Positions 55,848 through 64,000 of a stretch of DNA of 64,000 nt are shown piece after piece (the stretch's first letter is position 1; every line of letters begins with the position of its first letter). The DNA comes from Hemicordylus capensis. Taxonomy: Eukaryota; Chordata; Lepidosauria; Squamata; Cordylidae. The stretch spans positions 89,277,501-89,341,500 of the forward strand of contig NC_069659.1 of the NCBI RefSeq assembly GCF_027244095.1. The letters are read 5' to 3'. The translations under genes and the position numbers were made by a program. The notes beneath the pieces are model-generated. The model was not told the origin of the DNA, did no database searches, and saw only the letters and a list, made by a program, of their open reading frames with translations.

Positions 55848-57020
55848 GCACCAAACCAACCTAGATAGGGCACCTAACCTCCCTATCTCTGAAAGCGTAA
55901 GGAATATAGTGGCACCTGCTGCATATCTAACACAGCTAGATGCCTCTAACCATAGAGGAGACTTCACCCTGGCTTGCTTCAGCGCCCTCCTTTCGGCTGT
56001 GCTAGATGGATGTTCAAGAAGATCCCCTTCCTGGAAAGTTTGTGCCCCTGCAATGCTGGACAAGTTGAAACCACTGAGCACGTCCCCTTACACTGTCCAT
56101 TCTATAGACATCCACAATATTCTTCTTCTCCCTCAACTTACAAAGTTCCCAGGCTGTGCAAGCCAGTCAATGAGCCAGGTCTCACGATCAGTGAGACCCA
56201 GTTTTTGTGAGTGTGCGGGGAAAGCGGGCTAAGCCCAGCACACAAGCAGGGAGGGAGCCCTGGGCAGCCAGATCGGCCGCCCAAACGATTGCTGGCTCTG
56301 TGTCGGAGCTGGCTGGGGCTGGGGGGAGCGGGGGCCACTTGGCCCCCGGAAGCTTCAGCACGCCCTAGCAAGACTCCTGGAACTGGGAGGCGGCTTTTTG
56401 CATCCCCTCCAGGGTGGTGCGGCGCATAGCGCGGTGCGGCGCTTCACGATCGGGAAGCCCGGGTTTGCAGAGTGCTCACTCTGCAAACCTGGGCTAAGGG
56501 GAGGGCTACAAAAGTGGGCTAGCCACTTGTAAGCTGCCGGGCTCGCCTGCGAGCCCGGTGGTTTACACAATCAGCAAAAATCGGGCTAGGTTCTCCTAGC
56601 CCGATTTTTGCTGATCGTGAGAATAACCCCTGTGTCTCCCTACTACTGTCCGGCTACAACCCTATTAGAACACACACTGTTGTCAAGTTCTGCACGGCAA
56701 TGTGCAAAATCTGTGGGATCTGACCACCAGCAAGAATTAATTAGGCTCAACATAATTCATACCTGAACTGCCGCCTATCACACAGTTTTAATTTTATATT
56801 TTAATCAGATTTTAATTCTAATCTTAACTCTCTCATTGCTTCTCATATATTTTAGTCTTATGTTCATAGTTTTAAACTTCTAGCCTTTATGCATTTATTT
56901 TATCATATTTTAATTAATTCTACATTCTATTATTCTTAGTTTGAACTTTACAGTTACTGCCTTCCTCAGACATAGACTGTTTTTAACGCCACTGTTTTTA
57001 TGTTGTATCTTTTAACACGT
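55848..57020 (+). mobile_element. Old Vingi/I-Jockey-like LINE, 3' part
   Basis: Continues the copy at 46774-49820: TLACFSALLSAVLDG and then CPCNAGQVETTEHVPLHCPF (the CCHC knuckle, CPCGSG...H...C in the young copy) near 56040-56110. After a MITE insertion, VVKFCTAMCKICGI and a stop lie at 56721-56723 (VAKFCYVACKL in the young copy). The remaining AT-rich sequence to about 57020 is the likely 3' UTR; its end is approximate. Confidence 0.8.
56178..56630 (+). mobile_element. Family A MITE, full-length, in the old LINE
   Basis: The left end GGTCTCAC-GATCA-GTGAGACC is an 8-bp perfect stem. The right end is a perfect 21-bp stem (56570-56590 with 56595-56615, loop TTCT), followed by CGTGAGAATAACCCC. 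Many CpGs and a non-coding interior related to 30603-31082. Confidence 0.88.
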
Positions 57021-57799
57021 TATACATATATGTGTGTGTGTGCGCGCGTGCACACCACACTTGTCATGGCAGAGAGAGAACTTCCCCCCTTAACTGTGTC
57101 CTCAATTATAGCTTGTTTACTTTCTGTCATATAGGTAAATGGCTCCTATTTATGTCTGCGGGACAAAGTAAATGGCCTCCAACTGGGAAGGTAGTTTACT
57201 ACTTTCCCCAAGAGCACTTTGAAGTGCATCTGCTCTCTCTGTGTAATGCCTCATGATCAGATGTGTGGTAATCTATAAGAATAGGCAGGGAAATGGTCCT
57301 GTCTTTTGCCTAGTAATGAGTAAACTCCTTGGCTTGGTTCAGAATTGGCTCAATATTTACAAGTGTTCTTGTAATATTTACAAGATTTACAAGTGTTCAG
57401 AAGGAGCTCATTTCTGCCTCCCCTGTTTTCTTTCATTCTCAGCTCAAGAAACGCTGTTTTCATTCTTCCCTAGCTTGTAATGCACTGTGTTGATCGTGCC
57501 ACAAGCATGCCCATATTGTACTGCTCCCTGGATCATAGTTCTTAACACTAGCTATGGCCAAGAGACCCTTTGAAATCAGATCCCCTCCCATCTAGAACAA
57601 ACAAGGCCTTTTGATCTGGATGGGGCAGCAAATAAGCAAAATATGTGAAAGAACTTCTGGGGGACATGATGCTCAATTGCAATGCACCCTAGTACTAATG
57701 AGCTAGACATAACGGTATTCTGAATCAAGTAACTGCAAACATTGGCAATATCAATACTTTTGGGTTGAGGAGTTTTAAACTAGGTTAGCTCATTGGGTT
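57021..57799. other. Unassigned sequence
   Basis: A TATATGTGTG/CGCG alternating purine-pyrimidine tract lies at 57025-57050. A 14-bp string ATTTACAAG(TGTTC) is locally repeated near 57353-57397. No gene recognised. Confidence 0.4.
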
Positions 57800-59590
57800 C
57801 TCTTCCAGCTCTATGGTTTCTGTTTCGAATGGGGGTGGTACAGGAAGAATGCCTGGAGCTTTCTCATACAGGACTTCCAGCTCTCGGAGTATCTGATGAG
57901 GGAAGCCACTTCGAATGAAACTCGCAGCATTAAGGAAGCAGCCCCTCCCCTCTCTACTGCGAGTTTTCTTTTGTGTAGGTTCACACACAGCTCACTTCCG
58001 TGTGTTCCTTGTGGCCAATAGTTTCCTAGAGGAGGCAGGACCAGAAGTGATCTTTCCCATGGACCTTGGGGATCTGGCCTGTGGCCTCCTGTCTCAGTGG
58101 AGGGGATGTTCTGGGGAGCCTCCCCAGAGGCCTGCCGCCAACCTGTGCCCACCCCATCGCTGCCCCATGCCTGCCCCGCTGATCTAAGCTGTTCCTGCTG
58201 CCATTTGTGTGGTGTGTGTGAGCCAAGCAAGCCTCCCCCATGGTGGCGGTGGTGGGCACAGCATCTGGTGGGCCTTACCCAGAAGCTCAGGAAAGAGTTT
58301 GAATGAGATCCAGCCTTTCCAGCTACAGGTAAGCAAAGCCTTGTCTTCTTTGGAGCGGCAATACTTGCAGTCACATTAGTACAGTGGGTTTCCCCACATT
58401 TATCCAGCTCACCGTGAGAGTTAAGAGTGCAAGCTTGTCTCTCTGTATACAAGAAGGCAAATTTACTCCCCCGCCCCTTTAAATACCAAGTCGCTTTTGT
58501 CAGTACAGAAACTCATGTGATAAAGGCCTAGCTCTGTTTGGACAGACTGATCCTCTAAGTTCTTGGTGAGTGCAAGGTTGATTAATGGATCATTTTTTAA
58601 AGTAAGTATTTTGACATTGAGATAACTCTTTCAGTAGGCCTACTTATACGTCTCTGTGTTCAAAAAGACTGAGAGCTGAAAGTAGTTCATGCAACTTTCT
58701 TTGCTAGATGCTATCTAAATCAAACCATTCTGCAATAGTCCCACACTTGCTTGAGAATAATAGCTCCCTGCAATCAAGTACAGTAGGCGTTACTTCTGAG
58801 TAAGCATGCTTAAGAGTAGCCCTATTGAACCCTAAAGCTGACTTCTGAGTAAATGTTGGTGGATCAGGCTGTACTTACTAAGAATTCCTCTCCTACCCCA
58901 CCTGCTTTGCTGGATATGAAAGATTCAGTTAGAACTGAACATTAGGCATGCTCAGCTCAGTCACCCCCCCCATCTCCCCCCCCATCCGGCTGTGCAAATG
59001 GCAGCAAAAATGGCAAAGATCGGCATAGCACAACAGGGTGGCAGCCCTCCTGCCTCTGTTTTTGCAGTCCCACCCCACCTTGGATTGCATGCAAGGAAAT
59101 GCTCATTTTCTGCAAAAAAAGAGAGACTGCAAATCTTCCTCCCAGGTCTCCCCCCGCCCCCCCCAAACTCCCCCCCCCCGAGAACAAAAAGCCTGAGAAC
59201 TGTGTTTTCAATCTTTGCCTCAGGATCGAAGGCAAGGCAGCTAGTCAGCTTTGATTTTGGGTTCCGTAGATGTGACTTGCTTTTATCATGTAAATGTAAG
59301 GACTGATGTCAGCGCCTTGCTTTGGATTTTCCAGGAAACTTTGCTGAAAAACAGCATTTTTAAACCTCAGATATAAACCAGGACGAGGTAAAATCCAGCA
59401 GAAAAAGCTCGATTAGTGTGTGGGTTGCTCCCAAAGACATCGAACTGTCCTCGGTGGGAATCCGGCTATAGTGAGAACACATACCCTCCCTTCCAGAGAA
59501 GATCTGGAGTAAATACCCTGTGTGAGAAAGCTCCTGGTGGCCTGTACCCCAGTGGGTTGGATCCAAAGATGCCCTTCCAGATGTAGAAGC
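57800..59590 (+). mobile_element. Family B DNA element, long or composite copy
   Basis: 57840-58035 matches the start of the copy at 35150 (CACTTCGAATGAAACTCGCA, then GCAGCCCCTCCCCTCT), and 59280-59590 matches its middle (GAAAAACAGCATTTTTAAA, TTCCAGAGAAGATCTGGAG). The intervening 1.2 kb is not shared. It may be the interior of a longer family member or later insertions. Homopolymeric C runs occur at 58965-59180. Confidence 0.5.
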
Positions 59591-60898
59591 TATTTTCTGC
59601 GTACGGTGGGACTGTTTTCCTCCTTGCGCTAGAATGTTGCACAAGAAAAATGAAACTAAATTCAGAGATACTCTTCTGATTGTGCAAGTGCTTGCACAAC
59701 AGCTTGTACAACCTCTTACACAAACAGAATTATGAAAGTGACTAGTAAACATACCTTGCACACATCATTTTACATACATAAAATTCTTGCACAAGCCTTT
59801 GCAGCACAGGCTTAGCGGCTATATTGCTACCATTCAGGGTTCTTTAGCTCCAACCCTTTGTCTTCTACTCTTTGAAACCAACACAACACTAAAATATCCA
59901 ATATCTGGAGTTACCCTAATCTCTGAGAATATTAATACCAACATAACTATTTCTAGGAACATTCAGAACATTGCCCTTTGGTGACTGCTCAAACCAATAA
60001 ACCAACATGCTGAAATATAAAAAGTATAATGTTATTAAAATTTCCATTCAAACAAGCCACTCATTTCTTGCACAGGGAGGCCAAATACAATGATTTGAAC
60101 AAAACATCTCTTAAGTTACCCAAAGGCTAGAACATAAACATTTGAGCAATATTCTTAGCAAAATTGTACTGATTGATCAAATGAAAGTGAGGTTTGGCTT
60201 CATGCTTAATTATATTGAATTAAATAGGTAACTAAATCAGGAACAATTAAAATATATATCTTCTGTATAATAATATTGATGCTCCTTTCCATCATTAATA
60301 TTGGTGCGTAGTTTTTTTTCTTTTCCACAAAGACCCCCCAAATTCTGGCTGTTCTCTTAGGATATTTTGAATGCCAACTAAATGGTAGATTATATGCAAC
60401 AGCTGGTCAAATAAATGAGAAACTCGTTAGCTGGCATTTGAGGACCTAATTAAAAGACGCACAATACAAATTTCATAAGTATGAACCAATTCCCAAGAAA
60501 AGGAACTAATTGAAAATATCTGTATGCCACTTCAGGCATTCTGGGTTAATGGATATGCAAGATGTGGTGGCCATATTTTGAGGCCAATGCTACAGTGAAA
60601 ATATAAGGACACATATAAGTATAGAAGATACAGCAGCCATCATACATATAAGTCAATTCTCTACTTCAGTTTCATCTTCTGAAGCACTTCTGTAACAAGA
60701 AACACTCTGTTCATCTAAGGAGCACTATTGTAATTTGTGCTTAGAATACTTCTGCCACTAAGCAAAACTTACATACATGATACTAGGTCAATGCAGGTCA
60801 ACTTAACACAATTAAGTCTTCAACTTGCTCAAGTGTGTGGAGCAAACTAGCTATCCAGCCTCTGGATAGGCACAGCTTCTCCTTTCCATCATTATTGT
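59591..60898. other. Unassigned sequence
   Basis: Contains the small palindrome TTGTGCAAG-TG-CTTGCACAA near 59674-59693 and several GCAC/GTGC motifs that may be a decayed DNA element. Otherwise AT-rich without a recognised feature. Confidence 0.4.
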
Positions 60899-61050
60899 CC
60901 AGGGCTGTCCTTGGGGCAGGGCAAGCAGGGTTACTGCCCCAGGCCCTGCTTTTTAGACCCGCATTAAAATTAACTGGAAGGGGCCCACATTGCCTGATTT
61001 GCCTCAGTCCCTGCACCTCGCCAGGGCTCTCTAAAGACAGCCTATTACTG
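60899..61050. mobile_element. hAT-like fragment
   Basis: Begins CAGGGCTGTCCTTGGGGCAG, a hAT-type terminus. The second end and the target duplication are unclear. Confidence 0.35.
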
Positions 61051-61264
61051 CCTGCCATCCTTCTCATAGCTGAAAGTGAGTGAGGTAGCCAACCAGGCTC
61101 TCCCTCATCACTGTTTGCAATGAAGAGGGAAGTCCAGGATGCCAAGAAATAATTATCAGGTGAAGGGTGCAGCAGGGAATGGAAGCTGGCACTTGGATTT
61201 CTCCTGCTAGTGCTGCACGCTCCCACACACACTTCCAGGTCTCCCCTGCTCCCATAAGTAGCGT

Positions 61265-61925
61265 AGTCTTTATTTCAACACGAATATCAGAATGACACCG
61301 AGTATAAAGGTAGCAAGACAGCAAAATTATTTAATTAATACAGAATAGTGTTAAATCTCATTCCATATTGTATTCTATACTATATCCAGTGAGTAGAGGC
61401 AACATACATGTAGGCATTAGAATATTTAGTTCTTAATGAACTCTAAACGAATTTTGCTAGCTATAAGGCAGAACGTAGCCACGTTCAAGAGGAAATTTTG
61501 GGAAAACGAATCAGTACAGCCTGGATATGAGCTAATATATGAAGAAATGAGTTTATGATGAATATCACAGTAATACTGACACTACAAGAATACACGAGCT
61601 GTCGTTTCAATCTCACCAGAGCCACAGGGGCAAATACGCTCTCTATATGGAATTCTTTGATATCTCCCTTTCAACACAGCTGTGCACAAGGCATTGCATT
61701 GGGCCAGTGTCAGGGCTCTGCTGTACTTTGGGACTGTTAGCTGGTTTAAATAGTTGGCGGGGGTAAAGCTCAGAATTTGATTGCTCCAAAAGACACCAAC
61801 CGGAATGGAGCCCTGATCAATTTGCCGCTCCATATCATAAATTATTTCCTTTATTTTGAGTCTGGCGTTTTCATAACCCAGGGGTGCTCCCATAAGCAAA
61901 GAGGCAGCTTTTAATGTGGTGATTC
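61265..61925 (-). mobile_element. Vingi/I-Jockey-like LINE, third copy, 5'-truncated
   Basis: The minus-strand frame reads VFWSNQILSFTPANYLNQLT, KYSRALTLAQCNALCTAVLK and ICPCGSGEIETTARVFL, aligning with residues about 945-1058 of the young ORF2. A frame break follows in the last part. The 3' end again has AATAAAGAC. More diverged than the young copy, less broken than the old one. Confidence 0.85.
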
Positions 61926-62019
61926 TCTTTATTTAGCAGAGGAGAGTAACTGGCTCTGTTCACCCCCAGCACATTGCCTCCATTGACTGTTGCTGGTGTC
62001 TATCTTATGTTTCTTTTAA

Positions 62020-62117
62020 ATTGTGAGCCTTTTGGGGACAGGGATCCATCTTATTTATTTATTATTTCTCTGTGTAAACCACCCTGAGCCATTTTTGGAA
62101 GGGCGGTATAGAAATTG
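62020..62117 (+). mobile_element. LINE 3' end, 5'-truncated
   Basis: GTGAGCCTTTTGGGGACAGG, CTGTGTAAACCACCCTGAGC and GGGCGGTATAGAAATTG, the same 3' end as at 35694-35808. Confidence 0.7.
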
Positions 62118-62123
62118 AAAATA

Positions 62124-62166
<43 letters not shown>
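62124..62166. repeat. (AAT)n microsatellite
   Basis: About 14 AAT/TAA units directly before the R4-like LINE. Confidence 0.95.
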
Positions 62167-62168
<2 letters not shown>

Positions 62169-63478
62169 ATGAAGAGTGCCTCTCCCATCAACAATATGGT
62201 GAGATGTAACTTTAATAAATCTATACCAGATCAGTCGTGGCCCGGGTCAATAAGGACCGCACCAAAATATACAAAAAATGCCAACAAGAAAATAATGATC
62301 TGCTATTACAAGTCTAGTCCAACTAGAAGAGGTTATTTAAAAAGAATGTACCAAATTTGGAAAGAGAAGCATCCAGAAATAACAGAAATAACAGAACAAA
62401 GAAATAACAGAACAAAGGCTAGCAGACCAGAGAAGATTCATAATAAGAAATAAAGTATTCACAGAAGTTGAGCTGGAAGAACTGCAAAGAGCACACAGGC
62501 TCAAGATATGGAAGAAGAATTACCACCAACTGAAGCAGTTGCTCAGGAGCAGGTGCAGCAGGTGTTGGAAATTGAGGATGCCAGTGTTGCTGAACTGTTT
62601 CAAAATCAAAACCAGGCAACCTCCCCTTTGCCTTCACCTCAAAAACCCAAATGCCATTTAACAGAAAGGCAACAAGAACTAAAGCAAAACATAACTGAGC
62701 ACATAAACCAAACAACCACCAGGGTTCGACTTCCAGCTCTAAAAACAGTTGCCAAAAAACAACTTGCTCAGGCATTAAAAGATGTCAGTGCTGCACTTGC
62801 AGAAATAATAACCAAGAATTTGCAAGGAACAAACCAACTAATGTAGTGCAGCAACAACAACAACAACAACAACAACACAAGAGCTCGGATATAAGATCAG
62901 TGGACCTGTAAAAAAAGAAAGTAGTACATCACCTAAATGGAAGATTAGATTAGAAAATAAAATCTCCAGGTTTAGATCAGATGCTAGTAAATTGAAAGAT
63001 ATGGAAGACAAGAGGCTGAAGAATGAAAACACCAAACAGTATCTGATCCAAAAATACCACCTAGATTCAAGGAAAATTAGAGAAGACCTCAAAATAATAA
63101 AGCAGCAAATAACAGCAGTGTCAAAGAAGATTAGCAGATATGAAGCCAGAATTACACAACACAGGCAGAATCTCCAATTCCAGTCGAATCAGAGACGTTT
63201 CTACCAAGGCATAGAAGGAGAAACTGCAAGAAACATAGAAACACCAAATAAAGAAGAAACAGTGCAATTCTGGAGAAAATTATGGGACAATCCAACAGAT
63301 TATAATAAAAAAGCAGGCTGGATGAAAGAGGTCAAAAAATGTAACCAACAAATGCAAGATCTAATAACAACACCGGAATTAATAAGTGAAAGAGCAAAGA
63401 AAATTAAAAATTGGACTGCTCCAGGTGACGATGAACTGCATGACTTTTGGCTTAAACACCTAACAAGCCTCCATAAAC
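62167..63478 (+). mobile_element. R4/Dong-like LINE, 5' half, broken
   Basis: Frames read MICYYKSSPTRRGYLKRMYQ and IWKEKHPEITEITEQR, then EEELPPTEAVAQEQVQQVL, then RYEARITQHRQNLQFQSNQR, FYQGIEGETARN, VQFWRKLWDNPTDYNKKAGW, and IKNWTAPGDDELHDFWLKHL, the region just before the RT in R4-clade proteins. At least two frame breaks separate these pieces. An (AAC)n run at 62850-62876 encodes a poly-Asn or poly-Gln tract between them. The copy is cut at 63478 by a family G element, and the RT and restriction-like endonuclease parts, if present, lie beyond the window. Confidence 0.75.
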
Positions 63479-64000
63479 TAGGGGTGTGCATTTGGAATTT
63501 TCTTGTTTCGATTTGTATCCGAATCGAAACATCCCCGTTTTGTTTTGTACCCAAATATTCTGAATCCGAATCAGCCCTGTTTTGTTGCCAAATTTTCCGA
63601 ATCTGAATCGATTTGGATTTTTTAAAAGGGTCCCAGGGCAAAAAGAGTGGGTGGTGGTGGTAGCGTCCAATGGGTGGAAGCTACCACCCAAATTTCAAAT
63701 GAATTAGGCAAAGGGCTGATTTTTTTGTGTGAATTTTTTTAAAGTTTACACATCTTTAAGAATTTTCCCATAGGGAATAATGGGGATTCCAGCAAATGTA
63801 TCGCTTCAAATCAAGGGGAAAGGGATGACCCAGAGCAGAGTGTGGTGGGTGGTAGTGCCCAATGGGGGCAAGGAAACTTCCAGAATTATTTCAAAGGAAT
63901 TGGGCAAAGGGCTGATCTTTTGTGATTTGTTGAAGTTTACGTGTCTTTAAGATTTCTCCCATGGGGAATAATGGAGGTTTCAGCAGCCCCATAATACCAC
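63479..64000. mobile_element. Family G DNA element, left part (continues past the window)
   Basis: Begins AGGGGTGTGCATTTGG at the break in the R4 frame. It carries repeated blocks about 190 bp apart (GGGAATAATGG twice, GGGTGGTAGTGCCCAATGGG beside GGTGGTAGCGTCCAATGGG, GGCAAAGGGCTGAT twice), so the interior is a diverged tandem duplication. AT-rich TTCGATTTG/CGAATCG motifs lie near the end. No coding frame. Confidence 0.7.

Noticed and set aside
1-64000. CRISPR arrays, operons, ribosome-binding sites
   Set aside because: The repeat content is eukaryotic; no direct-repeat/spacer array or bacterial gene layout is present.

Overview
The window looks like gene-poor, repeat-dense nuclear DNA from a squamate reptile (a lizard or gecko-like genome). 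The repeat mix suggests this: CR1 and L2 LINEs, an R4/Dong-like LINE, a Vingi/I-Jockey-like LINE, SINEs with tRNA-like and 5S-rRNA-like heads on a shared body, hAT and Tc1/mariner elements, and many short non-autonomous DNA transposons. I name families from memory of their protein and end motifs; no database was searched. I found no complete host gene. The only host-like coding candidate is a 39-codon membrane-segment exon at 8395-8511 on the minus strand, and it is weak.

Layout. 1-8 kb: mostly unassigned sequence with a CR1 3' end, a small long-TIR element and hAT copies, one of them (6023-7253) with an exact 8-bp target duplication. 8-17 kb: MITEs, a long-TIR hairpin element, SINE pieces, L2 copies of both orientations and a solo LTR sitting inside an L2 copy. 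17-27 kb: a Tc1/mariner deletion derivative with 260-bp arms, an L2 copy split by a hAT with an exact target duplication, a second probable solo LTR, a very CpG-rich block (23.9-25.1 kb), and a CR1 copy whose last 139 bp are triplicated. 27-44 kb: long unassigned stretches, two MITEs bracketing a CR1 fragment, a 555-bp insert between 48-bp direct repeats, a fold-back hAT and tRNA-headed SINEs. 44.9-45.3 kb: a palindrome of about 358 bp.

46.7-57 kb is the core of the window. An old plus-strand Vingi-like LINE was invaded by a hAT element. Later a young minus-strand Vingi-like LINE (49954-55236) landed 10 bp inside that hAT and made a target duplication of 133 bp with a single mismatch. The young copy keeps an uninterrupted 1115-codon endonuclease/reverse transcriptase frame. 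That frame is joined in phase to ORF1 across one UGA codon and has no AUG of its own. A third, 5'-truncated copy lies at 61.3-61.9 kb.

62-64 kb: an R4/Dong-like 5' half starts directly at an (AAT)n array and is cut by another DNA transposon that runs off the window.

The least expected pattern is in the MITE family called here family A (about ten copies). In most copies one or both ends fold into a hairpin that includes the terminal repeat. The stem sequences differ from copy to copy while the pairing is kept.
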